From the NCBI GenBank assembly GCA_014651175.1, contig BMWJ01000004.1, positions 1-64,000 of the forward strand: a stretch of 64,000 nt of DNA. The letters run 5' to 3'. A model generated the notes under the pieces. It was given only the letters and a program-made list of their open reading frames with translations, did no database searches and was not told where the DNA came from. This stretch comes from Streptomyces clavifer (lineage in GTDB: Bacteria > Actinomycetota > Actinomycetes > Streptomycetales > Streptomycetaceae). Every line of letters starts with the position of its first letter. Position 1 is the first letter of the stretch. Shown here piece after piece: positions 32,320 through 41,314 of this stretch. A program made the position numbers and the translations under genes.

Positions 32320-33846
32320 TCAGTCCACGGTTCCGGCCGGGCTCGTGCGTGTGTGATCCGCGGCCGGCTTCAGGAACCAGTGGCGGGCCGACACCAGCCA
32401 CCAGGTGGCCGCGAAGCCGAGTACCACCAGGACGGCCAGCGGTGCGTAGTTGAAGGTCTCCCAGGTGACGGGGGACACCTGGGGCAGCATGAACAGCACC
32501 GTGATCACCGCGACCCAGGCGACCGCGACGATGCCGATCGGACGCGACCACCGGCCCAGGTGCCAGGGGCCCGGGGTGAAGTCGTCACCGCGCAGCAGGC
32601 GGAGCAGGGTCGGGATGACGTAGGCGATGTAGAGGCCGATGACCGCGATGGACGTCACCGCGGCGTACGCGGTCACGTTGATCAGGTACGGGAGACCGAG
32701 GGCCAGGGCGCCCATGGCGGCCAGCCAGACCGCCGCGACGGGGGTACGGGTGCGGGGGCTGACCGTGTGCCAGACACGGGAGAGGGGCAGGGCGCCGTCG
32801 CGCGAGAAGGCGTAGATCATACGGCTGTTGGCGGTGACCGAGGCCATACCGCAGAACAGCTGGGCACCGATGACGACGAGCAGCAGGAGCTTGCCCGTGG
32901 TCGCTCCGAGCGCGTCCAGCAGGATCTGGGCGGGCGGCGCCCCGGTCGGGGAGCCCAGGGCGCCGTCGTACGACTGGATGGCGAAGGTGAAGCCGAGCAG
33001 CAGGACGAAGCCGGCGATCCAGGAGGTCCAGATGGACTGCACGATGCCTCGCGGCCCCGCCACGGCCGCGTCGTGGGTCTCCTCCGTCATGTGCGCGGAG
33101 GCGTCGTACCCGGTGAAGGTGTACTGGGCCATCAGCAGGCCGATCATCACGACGTAGAAGCTGCTGTCCCAGCCGGTGTTGTTGACGAACTCGGTGAAGA
33201 CGAACGACGCGGACTGGTGCGAGTCGGGGACGAAGGTGAGCGCCCCGACGATGACGGCGACACCGACGACGTGCCACCAGACGCTGACGTTGTTGAGGAT
33301 CGCGACGATGCCGACGCCGAAGGTGTTCAGCAGCCCGTGCAGGACCAGGATGGCGGCGAAGAGCAGGATCGTACGGCCGGGGGTCACCTCGAAGCCGAAC
33401 TGGAGGTTCAGGTAGGCCCCGAGGAAGGACGCCGCCCCGAAGTCGATCCCGGCGGTGACGGCGACCTGGCCGAGCACGTTGAACCAGCCGGCGAACCACG
33501 CCCACGCGGCCGCCGAACGCGGAGGGGCGAGCCGGTGGGCCCAGAAGTACAGGCCCGCGGACGTGGGGTACGCCGAACAGATCTCCGCCATGGCCAGGCC
33601 GACGAACAACGTCATCAGGCCGACTCCGACCCAGCCCCAGGTGATGAGGACGGGGCCGCCGGTGTTCATGCCGAACAGGTACAGCGTCAGGCAGCCGGAG
33701 AGCACCGAGATGATCGTGAACGAGACCGCGTAGTTGGAGAAGGCGGACATGCGGCGGGCGAGCACCTGGGTGTAGCCGAGCTCGGCCAGCCGCTCCTCGT
33801 CGGTGGTGGGTAAACCCGTGTGTGGTGCGGGCGGTTGAGTTGTCAT
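32320..33846 (-). CDS. APC-family amino-acid permease
   Basis: A 508-aa integral membrane transporter of the amino-acid-polyamine-organocation superfamily. It has about twelve helices. The first reads YAVSFTIISVLSGCLTLYLF with the unwound S-G-C segment, and the family's helix 2-3 loop is AEICSAYPTSAGLYFWAHRL (residues about 90-110). A helix-6 GYDASAHMTEET block follows near residue 250. It probably imports an amino acid or GABA-like amine by proton symport; the substrate is not determinable. The start is ATG 33846, preceded by TGGGGG; upstream in-frame codons lack a ribosome site. The two nearest genes are on the same strand, but a strong hairpin separates it from the helicase. Confidence 0.9.
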   Translation of the reverse strand: MTTQPPAPHTGLPTTDEERLAELGYTQVLARRMSAFSNYAVSFTIISVLSGCLTLYLFGMNTGGPVLITWGWVGVGLMTLFVGLAMAEICSAYPTSAGLYFWAHRLAPPRSAAAWAWFAGWFNVLGQVAVTAGIDFGAASFLGAYLNLQFGFEVTPGRTILLFAAILVLHGLLNTFGVGIVAILNNVSVWWHVVGVAVIVGALTFVPDSHQSASFVFTEFVNNTGWDSSFYVVMIGLLMAQYTFTGYDASAHMTEETHDAAVAGPRGIVQSIWTSWIAGFVLLLGFTFAIQSYDGALGSPTGAPPAQILLDALGATTGKLLLLVVIGAQLFCGMASVTANSRMIYAFSRDGALPLSRVWHTVSPRTRTPVAAVWLAAMGALALGLPYLINVTAYAAVTSIAVIGLYIAYVIPTLLRLLRGDDFTPGPWHLGRWSRPIGIVAVAWVAVITVLFMLPQVSPVTWETFNYAPLAVLVVLGFAATWWLVSARHWFLKPAADHTRTSPAGTVD

Positions 33847-33962
33847 GCCCCCAGCAGTTCCCTCACCGGGGGCGCCGCATGCGCCGCCGTGCGGGCCGGA
33901 ACGGCGACCGGGGGTGAGCCGGGCCGGAACCGGGGTCACGGGCCGAGGAGGACGGACGAAGG

Positions 33963-34009
33963 CGGAAGGGCCCGCACGCCACCGAGTCGGTGTCGTACGG
34001 GCCCTTCCG
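33963..34009 (-). terminator. Hairpin terminator of the DEAD-box helicase gene
   Basis: A 12-bp stem (CGGAAGGGCCCG / CGGGCCCTTCCG) encloses a second small stem (CACCGAGTCGGTG). It lies 30 nt after the helicase stop codon. Confidence 0.85.
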
Positions 34010-34038
34010 GTCGTTCGATGAGACCTGTTCAGCCTCGG

Positions 34039-36282
34039 TCAGCCGTTGCGCTTCCAGCGCGGCTTGTCGTCACGGCGGCCGAAGGTGCCGGTACCGGTAC
34101 CCGTGCCGGTGCCACCGCGGTGGTCGTCGCGGCGGCCGGTCGGACGGTCGCCGCCACCGGAGCGGAAGCCGCCCGCGGGGCGGTCGTCACGACGGTCGCG
34201 GTTGAACGGACGGTCGCTGCCGCCGGAGCGGAAGCCACCGGAGGGACCGGCGGAGGGACGCTCGTCACGACGGTCGCGGTTGAACGCCGGGCGGTCGTTG
34301 TCACGACGCTCGAACGAACGGCCGCCACGGTCGTCGCGGCGCTCGCCGCCACCGGAGCGGAAACCGCCCGAGGGACGCTCGTCACGACGGTCACGGTTGA
34401 ACGCCGGGCGGTCGTTGTCACGACGCTCGAACGAACGGCCGCCGCGGTCGTCACGACGGTCGCCGCCACCGGAGCGGAAACCGCCGCCCACGGGACGGTC
34501 CTCACGGCGGTCGTTGCTCCCGCGGAAGGACGGACGGTCGCTGCTGCCGCGGTAGCCGTTCGCACCGGTGGGACGGCCGCTGCGCTCGCCGACGCGGTCG
34601 CTGCCGCCGCGGTATCCACCACGGTCGCCACCGCGGTCGTCACGACGGCCGTAGTTGCCCCGGTCGTCACGACGGTCCTCGCGGGGGGCCGGCTGCTCCG
34701 GCACGGACGCGGCGGCCACCAGAGCGGCCTCGGCCTCGGCGGCCACCTCGGCCACCGCCGCCTCCGGGTCGTCGCCCCGCTCGCGGGCGGCACGGGCGAC
34801 CAGGCGGTCGGCCTCCTCGCGCAGCTCGACGGCACGGCGCTGGACGCGCTCCAGCTGCTTGGTGAGGTCCGCGGCCTCGCGCTCGGCCTGCTTGGCCGCG
34901 TTGTTCGCGGAGTCGGCCTGGACCTCGGTCAGCGAACGGGCGCCGGTGATCTCGGCGACCTCCGGCTCGAAGACGCCCGCGCCCTGGACGATGTGACGCG
35001 AGGCGTCGACGCCCGCGTCCTCCATGAGGCGGAAGATCTGGCGTCGCTGGTGCGGCAGCGCCAGGGACACGACGACACCGGACTTGCCGGCACGCGCGGT
35101 ACGGCCCGAGCGGTGCAGGTAGTCCTTGTGGTCACCGGCCGGGTCCACGTTCAGGACCAGGTCGATGCCGTCGACGTGGATGCCGCGGGCGGCGACGTCG
35201 GTGGCGACGAGCGCGTTGACGAGGCCCTTCTTGAAGTCCTCGAGCACGCGGGTACGGGCACCCTGCGTCATGCCGCCGTGCAGCGCGTCCGCCTTCACGC
35301 CGGACTCGATGAGCTGCTCGGCGATGCGGTCGGCGCCCAGCTGGGTGCGGACGAAGATGATCGTGCGGCCCTTGCGGGCGGCGATCGCGGCCGTGACCGG
35401 CGCCTTGTCCTTCGGCTTCACGACGAGGACGTGGTGCGACATGGTCGAGACGTTGCCCTGGGCGCTGTCGACCTCGTGGGTGACCGGGTTGCTCAGGTAA
35501 CGCTTGACGAGCGTGCCGATCTCGTTCTCCATCGTGGCGGAGAAGAGCATGCGCTGGCCGCCACCGGGGATCTGGTCGAGCAGCTCGGTGACCTCGGGCA
35601 GGAAGCCCAGGTCCGACATCTGGTCGGCCTCGTCGAGGACCGCGACCTGGACGTTGGCCAGGGAGCAGGCGCCACGGTTGATGATGTCGCGCAGCCGGCC
35701 CGGGGTGGCGACGAGGACGTCGACACCGCGCTCCAGCGCGTAGATCTGGTTGCTCATCGACGTACCGCCGCAGACGACCTTCATCTTCAGGCCGAGCACG
35801 TCGCCGTAGGGCTGCAGCGCGTCCGCGACCTGCATCGCGAGCTCACGCGTCGGGGTGAGGATGATCGTGCGGGGCTTCTTCTTCTCGGTGTGACCGCCGG
35901 CCAGCGTGGCCAGGGTCGGCAGACCGAAGGAGAGCGTCTTGCCGGAGCCCGTACGGCCGCGGCCCAGGATGTCCTTGCCGGCCAGGGCGTCCGGGATGGT
36001 CGCCGCCTGGATCGGGAAGGGGGCGGTCACACCGTTCTGCGCGAGCTTGCGGACGATGCCCTCGGGCAGTCCGAGCGACGCGAAGGTGACGGTCGGCTCG
36101 GCGTCCTCGACGTCGTCCGCGGACTCGCCGGAGATCTCGGCGGCGGGGGCCTCGGCGAGGACCTCGATGGTGTCGGCGGGAGCCTCGGGAGCGGCGGCCA
36201 CGACGGCCTCGGCGATCTCCACGATCTCGTTGTTCTCGACGTTCTCGGACATGACGGTGTTGTCAGAACTGGAAATTGACAT
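34039..36282 (-). CDS. DEAD-box ATP-dependent RNA helicase
   Basis: A 747-aa helicase. The DEAD core spans about residues 55-440: Q-motif FASLGLPEGIVRKLAQNG, Walker A GRGRTGSGKT, PTRELA, LDEADQM and SAT, then the second domain with TDVAARGIHVDG and HRSGRTARAG. An acidic N-terminal extension of about 50 residues precedes the core. The C-terminal 240 residues are a coiled coil followed by RGG/RD-rich low-complexity sequence containing a 39-residue duplication, typical of RNA-binding tails of cold-shock helicases. It likely remodels mRNA or ribosomal RNA. ATG 36282 is used; a second Met at 36249 is less likely. The 210-bp leader is AT-rich, as in cold-induced genes. Confidence 0.92.
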   Translation of the reverse strand: MSISSSDNTVMSENVENNEIVEIAEAVVAAAPEAPADTIEVLAEAPAAEISGESADDVEDAEPTVTFASLGLPEGIVRKLAQNGVTAPFPIQAATIPDALAGKDILGRGRTGSGKTLSFGLPTLATLAGGHTEKKKPRTIILTPTRELAMQVADALQPYGDVLGLKMKVVCGGTSMSNQIYALERGVDVLVATPGRLRDIINRGACSLANVQVAVLDEADQMSDLGFLPEVTELLDQIPGGGQRMLFSATMENEIGTLVKRYLSNPVTHEVDSAQGNVSTMSHHVLVVKPKDKAPVTAAIAARKGRTIIFVRTQLGADRIAEQLIESGVKADALHGGMTQGARTRVLEDFKKGLVNALVATDVAARGIHVDGIDLVLNVDPAGDHKDYLHRSGRTARAGKSGVVVSLALPHQRRQIFRLMEDAGVDASRHIVQGAGVFEPEVAEITGARSLTEVQADSANNAAKQAEREAADLTKQLERVQRRAVELREEADRLVARAARERGDDPEAAVAEVAAEAEAALVAAASVPEQPAPREDRRDDRGNYGRRDDRGGDRGGYRGGSDRVGERSGRPTGANGYRGSSDRPSFRGSNDRREDRPVGGGFRSGGGDRRDDRGGRSFERRDNDRPAFNRDRRDERPSGGFRSGGGERRDDRGGRSFERRDNDRPAFNRDRRDERPSAGPSGGFRSGGSDRPFNRDRRDDRPAGGFRSGGGDRPTGRRDDHRGGTGTGTGTGTFGRRDDKPRWKRNG
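34261..34487. repeat. 117-bp tandem repeat inside the helicase tail
   Basis: Two copies of a 117-bp unit (34261-34377, 34378 on; second slightly truncated) encode the same 39-residue Arg/Asp/Gly stretch of the helicase tail (FERRDNDRPAFNRDRRD). This in-frame duplication suggests variable repeat number between strains. Confidence 0.85.
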
Positions 36283-36491
36283 GCGAAATGCGAAACCTTC
36301 CGGAGTCTCGGCACGCGCCCGTAACTCCGTGATTCGCAATTTCGACCGCCTCAATGCGGTCCAGCCACGGCAAGGGAGAGTACGCGCCACACGGCGCTCT
36401 TCTGTGTCGGCGCCGGGCAATGGGATCAAACGATCTACTACCATACGCACTCACCCCCGCTTTGCGCAAACCGCCTCCGCCGGAGGCCTCC

Positions 36492-37046
36492 TCACACCGG
36501 CGTGACCTGCGGTGATGCCGTCGGAGTGGACCACATCCGCACCCGCTTCGGCAGTCCCATCGCGTCGGTACGGATCTGCGCCGCGGGTGAGGCCGAGGGC
36601 GGCTCCGGCGGCTCCGAGGGCTCCGGCTCGGGAGAGGGGGGCGGCGGCTCCGGTGTGACCGGCGGGGGCGGCGGCTCAGCGGGTCCCGGCGCGCTGGGCT
36701 CGGGGGTGGGCGGATGGCCGCCCAGGGTCGGCTCCGGGGTGCCGGGGCCGGGTACCGGGCGGGTGTGCCCGGGGGCGGCCGACGGGGCCCTCCCGGAGCC
36801 GCTCGGATCCGGCTTGCGGGGAGTGCCGCGGTCGGACTGCGCCTCGGCACGGCCGCTGCCGAAGCCGGCCCTCCCGGTACCGGGCACGGTGTCACCCTCC
36901 GGTTCGGCCGGCGCCCCCTTACGGTCGGCCGGACGCGGCTGAACCGGTGTCCCGGCGTCCTCACCGACGCTCATGCAGCCGGTGGACGCGGCGATCGTCA
37001 GCGCGGTGACGGCGGCCCGGCGAACGCGGGCGGAGAACTGGCGCAC
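36492..37046 (-). CDS. Pro-rich putative lipoprotein
   Basis: A 184-aa exported protein. The N terminus is basic (RQFSARVRRA), followed by a hydrophobic segment (AAVTALTIAASTGC) ending in a lipobox-like STGC, so it is probably diacylated and anchored outside. The remainder is low complexity, rich in Pro, Gly, Glu and Ser (roughly residues 45-160), with a short conserved-looking end (RTDAMGLPKRVRMWSTP). GTG 37046 has GGAGG 9 nt upstream. Function is unknown; the Pro-rich tail could span the peptidoglycan. Confidence 0.7.
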   Translation of the reverse strand: MRQFSARVRRAAVTALTIAASTGCMSVGEDAGTPVQPRPADRKGAPAEPEGDTVPGTGRAGFGSGRAEAQSDRGTPRKPDPSGSGRAPSAAPGHTRPVPGPGTPEPTLGGHPPTPEPSAPGPAEPPPPPVTPEPPPPSPEPEPSEPPEPPSASPAAQIRTDAMGLPKRVRMWSTPTASPQVTPV

Positions 37047-37168
37047 GGGGTGGCACCTCCGGGGGCGGGGAGTCGGCGGAGCCGAGGAAGTGTGGTGTTC
37101 AACTCCCCTGCACCCGCCGGGGACACGCCCGGACACAACACCCGCACACGGCGACCGGCCCCCGGGGC

Positions 37169-37561
37169 TCAGCCTCCGGAGCCCCCGGGACTCCCGAAGC
37201 CCCCGGCCAGCTCCACCCCGAGGAACACCGCCCCGAGCCCCACCAGCAGGGACGCCAGCACATTGGCCGCCGCCAGGAAGCCGCGGCCCGTCTCGGCGAG
37301 GCGCAGGGTCTCGTAGGAGAACGTCGAGTACGTCGTCAGCGCCCCGCACAGCCCGGTCCCCAGCAGGGCGTACGCGGGTGCGGACACCGCGGCCCCGGTC
37401 AGCACCCCGAGCAGCAGGCTGCCCGCCGCGTTGACGGTGAAGGTCCCCCACGGGAACACGTACGGCAGCCCCGCCCCGTGCCGCGCCTGCACCGCACGGT
37501 CCGCCAGGTAGCGCAGCGGCGCACCGGTGGCGCCCCCGAGGACGACCAGCAGCCAGTTCAC
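37169..37561 (-). CDS. crcB: Fluoride channel FluC subunit 2
   Basis: A 130-aa four-helix membrane protein of the CrcB/FluC family. It contains [13 protein letters not shown] (N-terminal Arg), [16 protein letters not shown] and the Phe-box/Na-site motif [15 protein letters not shown]. FluC channels export toxic fluoride; in many actinobacteria two homologues are encoded side by side and assemble as an antiparallel heterodimer. Its GTG start overlaps the stop of the neighbouring FluC by 4 bp. Confidence 0.93.
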   Translation of the reverse strand: MNWLLVVLGGATGAPLRYLADRAVQARHGAGLPYVFPWGTFTVNAAGSLLLGVLTGAAVSAPAYALLGTGLCGALTTYSTFSYETLRLAETGRGFLAAANVLASLLVGLGAVFLGVELAGGFGSPGGSGG

Positions 37562-38061
37562 CCGGCCCGCCCGCGCCGGTCCCCGTCCACCAGCGCCCGG
37601 GTGGCCACGGCCGCCGCCCACACCGCGCCGAGCGCCGCCACGGCCGTCGCCGACGCGTACGCCACCGCCACCAGCACCCGCTGACGCTCCAGCAGCTCCG
37701 TCACGTCGGCCGCGTACGTCGAGAAGGTGGTGAACCCGCCGAGCACGCCGACGCCCAGGAAGGGCCGCACCAGCGGATGCGTCACCACACTCCGCTCCGC
37801 GACCAGCACCATCAGCACGCCGATCAGGGCGCAGCCCGTCACGTTGACGGCGAAGACCGCCCAGGGGAACGTCCCCTCGGCGGCCGGCCAGGCCAGGGAG
37901 GCCGCGTAGCGGGCCGAGGCGCCCAGCGCCCCGCCCGCCGCGATCACGGCCAGGACGCCCCACCGGGCGGCTCCCGCGGTCTCGGCGCGCTGCGCCGGTA
38001 CGGAGAGGTCGACGTCGGGGTCGATCGGCACCCGGCGGGGCGGCGGTTCCCCGGTGCTCAC
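37558..38061 (-). CDS. crcB: Fluoride channel FluC subunit 1
   Basis: The 167-aa partner of FluC 2. A hydrophilic N-terminal extension of about 35 residues (including [17 protein letters not shown]) precedes the four helices, with [30 protein letters not shown] and [16 protein letters not shown]. The GTG start overlaps the stop of the upstream metallopeptidase gene by 4 bp (38058-38061). Three overlapping genes in a row therefore form a tight operon. The motif order is consistent with opposite topology to its partner. Confidence 0.93.
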   Translation of the reverse strand: MSTGEPPPRRVPIDPDVDLSVPAQRAETAGAARWGVLAVIAAGGALGASARYAASLAWPAAEGTFPWAVFAVNVTGCALIGVLMVLVAERSVVTHPLVRPFLGVGVLGGFTTFSTYAADVTELLERQRVLVAVAYASATAVAALGAVWAAAVATRALVDGDRRGRAG

Positions 38062-38411
38062 CCGTACCCCAGCTCGTGCAGCCGCTCGTCGTCGATGCCG
38101 AAGTGGTGGGCGATCTCGTGGACCACGGTGATCTCGGTCTCGGCGACGACGTCCTCCCGCGTCTCGCACATCCGCAGCGTCGGCCCCCGGTAGATCGTGA
38201 TGCGGTCCGGCAGCACCCCCGCGTACCACTCGCCGCGCTCCGTGAGCGGCGTGCCCTCGTAGAGCCCGAGCAGCTCCCGGTCCTCCGGGTCCTCCGGCTC
38301 GTCCTCGACGAACACCGCGACGTTGTCCATCAGCCGCATCAGTTCGGGCGGGACCCGGTCCAGGGCCACGCTCACCAGCTCTTCGAACTCCTCGCGCGTC
38401 ATCTCCAGCAC
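38058..38411 (-). CDS. Zincin-like metallopeptidase
   Basis: A 117-aa soluble protein of the minimal zincin family. The catalytic helix is [20 protein letters not shown] near the C terminus, giving the HExxH motif (first two Zn ligands) plus an H-box that offers a third. The first half is acidic ([16 protein letters not shown]). Upstream starts are possible at 38402 (ATG) or 38411 (GTG); I list 38411. It is the first gene of the operon with the two FluC genes. Proteases of this group are usually of unknown substrate. Confidence 0.85.
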   Translation of the reverse strand: MLEMTREEFEELVSVALDRVPPELMRLMDNVAVFVEDEPEDPEDRELLGLYEGTPLTERGEWYAGVLPDRITIYRGPTLRMCETREDVVAETEITVVHEIAHHFGIDDERLHELGYG

Positions 38412-38534
38412 CCGGCCATTGTCACGTACCTCCGGCCGCAACGGGCGGGTCGTCCCGGCCCGGCGGACACCCGCCCGGCCCACGCCTCTCCGCCCGCCCG
38501 CATGCCCACCGCCCGATCGGGGCATACGCGCCCA

Positions 38535-40064
38535 ATGGCACGCCCGTTCCGAGCCGCAGTCGCCCGTGTCCGCCGCCCCCACCACTCCCGCACCACCACG
38601 ACCGTCAGCACGCTCGCCACCGCCCCGCACCCGTACAGGCGGGTGTTCGGCCTCCTCGCGGTCGTCGTGCTGGGGGCCTGGCTGGGGCTGCTGATCGTCG
38701 GCAGTGTCCGTACGCCGGTCGGTCCCGTGGACACGACGATGACCCTGCGGCCCTCGCTGAGCGGTGGCACGAAGATCAACGTGTCGCCGCTGGGCGCGTT
38801 GGAGCTGGACTCCCACGTCGCCCCGGTCCGCCTGGACGTCGATGTCGACCAGCTGGACCCGGAACGCTCCCAGGCGCTGGTCAAGCACCCCGAGCGGCTC
38901 TCCGGGCTGCAGGACGAGGTCACCGACGACGTCGCCGCCGGGACCCGGGAGCTGGCGGTCCGCTCCTGCGTGGCCGTCGTCTCCGGCGCCACCGCTCTCG
39001 GCCTCGCCGTCTACCGCCGCCCCCGGCGGGCCCTGGCCGCCGGAGGACTCGCCCTCGCGCTGCTGGCCGCGTCCGGCGTCAGCGCGTACGCGACCTGGAA
39101 TCCGAAGTCCGTCCTGGAGCCGAAGTTCTCCGGGCTCCTCTCCAGCGCCCCCTCGGTCGTCGGCGACGCCCGCTCGATCGTCACCGAGTTCGACGTCTAC
39201 CAGCAGGAGCTGGCCAGGCTCGTCACCAACGTCACCAAGCTGTACGACGCCACGTCGACGCTCCCCGTGTACCAGCCGGACCCGGCGACCATCCGGGTGC
39301 TGCACGTCTCGGACATCCATCTCAACCCCGCCGCCTGGCACATCATCGGCTCGCTCGTCGAGCAGTACGAGATCGACGTGATCATCGACTCCGGCGACAC
39401 CATGGACCACGGCACGGCCGCCGAGAACGGCTTCCTCGACCCGGCCCGCGAGCTCGGCGCTCCGTACGTGTGGGTGCGCGGCAACCACGACTCCCGGATC
39501 ACCCAGGCCTATCTGGAGAAGCTGGAGAACGTGCACGTCCTCGACGAGGGCAGCGCCGTCGACGTCGCCGGGCTGCGCGTCGCGGGCACCGGCGACCCGC
39601 AGTTCACCCCGGACCGCACGCGCCCCACCGGCGGCAGGGCGGCCGAGGAGCTGGCCGGCATGCGGCTCGCCTCCGCGCTCCGCGACCAGCGGCGGGCCGG
39701 CACCCCCGTGGACATCGCGGTCGCCCACGATCCGAACGCCGCGCGGCAGACCGACGGAACGGTTCCGCTCGTCCTGGCCGGCCATGTGCACCACCGGGTG
39801 AACGAACTGCTGCCGCTCGGTACGCGGCTGAAGGTCGAAGGCTCCACCGGTGGCGGCGGGCTGCGCGCCGTGCAGAACGAGAAGCCCGAGAAGGTGCGCG
39901 CCTCGGTGCTCTACCTGGACCGTGCCACCCGGCACCTGCAGGCCTGGGACGAGATCACCCTGGGCGGTCTCGGCCTGACGACGGCGGAGGTCGGCCGCCA
40001 CCTGCCGGAGGAGAACCTGGCCCCCGGGCCGCCCTCGCCGTCCGCCTCCACGACCTCCCCGTAA
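38535..40064 (+). CDS. Membrane-anchored metallophosphoesterase
   Basis: A 509-aa protein. Hydrophobic segments lie at about residues 35-60 (VFGLLAVVVLGAWLGLLIVG) and 160-185 (ALAAGGLALALLAASGVSAYA), so the middle 100 residues are outside or between membranes. The C-terminal 270 residues are a calcineurin-type phosphoesterase: SDIHLNPAAWH, DSGDTMDHGT, RGNHDSR, VAHDPNAA, GHVHHR. Metal-binding Asp, His and Asn residues are all present. It likely hydrolyses a phosphate ester at the membrane. ATG 38535 is chosen; an alternative ATG lies upstream. tRNA genes follow. Confidence 0.88.
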   Translation: MARPFRAAVARVRRPHHSRTTTTVSTLATAPHPYRRVFGLLAVVVLGAWLGLLIVGSVRTPVGPVDTTMTLRPSLSGGTKINVSPLGALELDSHVAPVRLDVDVDQLDPERSQALVKHPERLSGLQDEVTDDVAAGTRELAVRSCVAVVSGATALGLAVYRRPRRALAAGGLALALLAASGVSAYATWNPKSVLEPKFSGLLSSAPSVVGDARSIVTEFDVYQQELARLVTNVTKLYDATSTLPVYQPDPATIRVLHVSDIHLNPAAWHIIGSLVEQYEIDVIIDSGDTMDHGTAAENGFLDPARELGAPYVWVRGNHDSRITQAYLEKLENVHVLDEGSAVDVAGLRVAGTGDPQFTPDRTRPTGGRAAEELAGMRLASALRDQRRAGTPVDIAVAHDPNAARQTDGTVPLVLAGHVHHRVNELLPLGTRLKVEGSTGGGGLRAVQNEKPEKVRASVLYLDRATRHLQAWDEITLGGLGLTTAEVGRHLPEENLAPGPPSPSASTTSP

Positions 40065-40070
40065 ACCGTT

Positions 40071-40100
40071 TTGGCGATACCTCCCCGCATCCCATATGCT
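40071..40100 (+). promoter_or_regulatory. Promoter of tRNA-Glu/Asp/Phe operon
   Basis: TTGGCG (40071-40076), 18 bp, TATGCT (40095-40100), 45 nt upstream of tRNA-Glu. A good match to the housekeeping consensus TTGAC-17/18-TAnnnT. Confidence 0.75.
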
Positions 40101-40144
40101 TCTCACGTCCCCGACGCGCTGGAAAGCGCGCAGGTGGGCCCTTA

Positions 40145-40217
40145 GCCCTCATCGTCTAGTGGCCCAGGACGCCGCCCTTTCAAGGCGGTAGCACGGGTTC
40201 GAATCCCGTTGGGGGCA
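40145..40217 (+). tRNA. tRNA-Glu(TTC)
   Basis: A cloverleaf with anticodon loop CTTTCAA and acceptor GCCCTCA / TGGGGGC. The T-arm is GGGTTCGAATCCC. CCA is not encoded. It is the first of three clustered tRNAs. A short GTGCGAGA-ctcg-TCTCGCAC hairpin (40229-40248) separates it from tRNA-Asp and is probably a processing signal. Confidence 0.95.
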
Positions 40218-40255
40218 CGCATTACTGTGTGCGAGACTCGTCTCGCACATTGCTT

Positions 40256-40330
40256 GGTCCTGTGGAGCAGTTTGGAGTGCTCGCCACCCTGTCAAGGTGG
40301 AGGCCGCGGGTTCAAATCCCGTCAGGACCG
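40256..40330 (+). tRNA. tRNA-Asp(GTC), copy 1
   Basis: A cloverleaf with anticodon loop CTGTCAA and acceptor GGTCCTG / CAGGACC, discriminator G. The sequence is identical over the whole gene to the second tRNA-Asp copy at 46350-46424. Confidence 0.95.
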
Positions 40331-40352
40331 CTGCAGCCCGTATGAGCTGCGT

Positions 40353-40429
40353 GGCTGGGTAGCTCAGTTGGTACGAGCGATCGCCTGAAAAGCGATAGGT
40401 CGCCGGTTCGATCCCGGCCCCAGCCACCA
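40353..40429 (+). tRNA. tRNA-Phe(GAA)
   Basis: A cloverleaf with anticodon loop CTGAAAA and acceptor GGCTGGG / CCCAGCC. CCA is encoded at 40427-40429, unlike the other tRNAs here. The terminator hairpin starts within a few nucleotides of the end. Confidence 0.95.
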
Positions 40430-40431
40430 CC

Positions 40432-40462
40432 CGAAGGCCCCGTCCGATGGACGGGGCCTTCG
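40432..40462. terminator. Bidirectional hairpin between tRNA-Phe and ccdA
   Basis: CGAAGGCCCCGTCC-GAT-GGACGGGGCCTTCG, 14-bp perfect stem, separates the + tRNA operon from the convergent - ccdA gene. Confidence 0.92.
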
Positions 40463-40468
40463 CCGTCG

Positions 40469-41314
40469 TCAGGCCGCTTCCTCTTCCCTCCGTCCGGTGC
40501 GCCGCCGCCACACCTGCACAGCGACGATCAGCAGCGCCACCGCCGCCACGGCCCCCAGCGCGAGGGCGTCGGGCACGCGCCGGCCGACGCCCTGGGCCCA
40601 CTGCTCCACGGCGAACGCGGCGTCGGCGTCCAGCAGTCCGGGCAGAGCGGTCGTCCCGTCGTACCTGAGGAAGAGCACCCCGAGCCCGATGAAGAAGAGG
40701 CCGGAGAGCAGGGACGTGCTGTGCAGTCGGAAGCGGCCGGCGCGCAGGGTCCTCCCGCGCAGCCAGGCCCGCCGTCCGAGGTCGAAACGCTCCCAGAGCA
40801 GTGCGAGCACGAACAGCGGCAGGGCCATGCCCAGCGCGTAGACGGCGAGCAGCAGACCGCCGTAGACGGGACTTCCGCTGACGGCGGCGACCGTGAGGAC
40901 GCTGCCCAGGATCGGCCCGGCGCAGAAGCCGGCGAGCCCGTACACCGCGCCCAGGGCGTACACCGAGAGGGCGGTCGTGGGGCGGATCCGGCCGCTGAGG
41001 GCGACGATCCGGCGGGAGGCGAAGCCCAGGCCCACGATCTGCGCGAGGCCGAGCCCGATGATCAGCCAGCCCGCGCCGAGGACGAGTGCGTCCCGGTGCC
41101 CGTAGAAGAGCCGTCCGGCGTACGAGCCCGCGGCGCCGAGCGGGACGAGGGTGGTGGCGAGACCGGCGTAGAAGATGCCGGTGCGGGCCAGGAGCCGTGA
41201 GACGGAGTCGACGGAGTACGCGAAGAAGGCCGGGAGGAGCAGGGCGCTGCACGGGCTGACCAGGGCGAGCAGCCCGCCGAGCAGGGCTGCGAAGTATCCG
41301 ATGTCCTGGGTCAT
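40469..41314 (-). CDS. ccdA: CcdA-type thiol-disulfide membrane transporter
   Basis: A 281-aa protein with about seven helices. Two conserved cysteines sit in membrane helices: LVSPCSALLLPAFFAY (near residue 22) and LAGFCAGPILGSV (near 130). They shuttle reducing equivalents from cytosolic thioredoxin to extracytoplasmic partners. An additional C-terminal helix (ALALGAVAAVALLIVAVQV) and a charged tail make it slightly longer than minimal CcdA. The stop/start overlap with the DsbA-like gene (4 bp) indicates co-translation, so the pair probably delivers reductant to that protein. Confidence 0.9.
   Translation of the reverse strand: MTQDIGYFAALLGGLLALVSPCSALLLPAFFAYSVDSVSRLLARTGIFYAGLATTLVPLGAAGSYAGRLFYGHRDALVLGAGWLIIGLGLAQIVGLGFASRRIVALSGRIRPTTALSVYALGAVYGLAGFCAGPILGSVLTVAAVSGSPVYGGLLLAVYALGMALPLFVLALLWERFDLGRRAWLRGRTLRAGRFRLHSTSLLSGLFFIGLGVLFLRYDGTTALPGLLDADAAFAVEQWAQGVGRRVPDALALGAVAAVALLIVAVQVWRRRTGRREEEAA

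Noticed and set aside
40149..41252. A minus-strand frame reading through the three tRNA genes
   Set aside because: It gives the well-known false peptide of antisense tRNA (GFEPAASTLTGWRALQTAPQDQ...).
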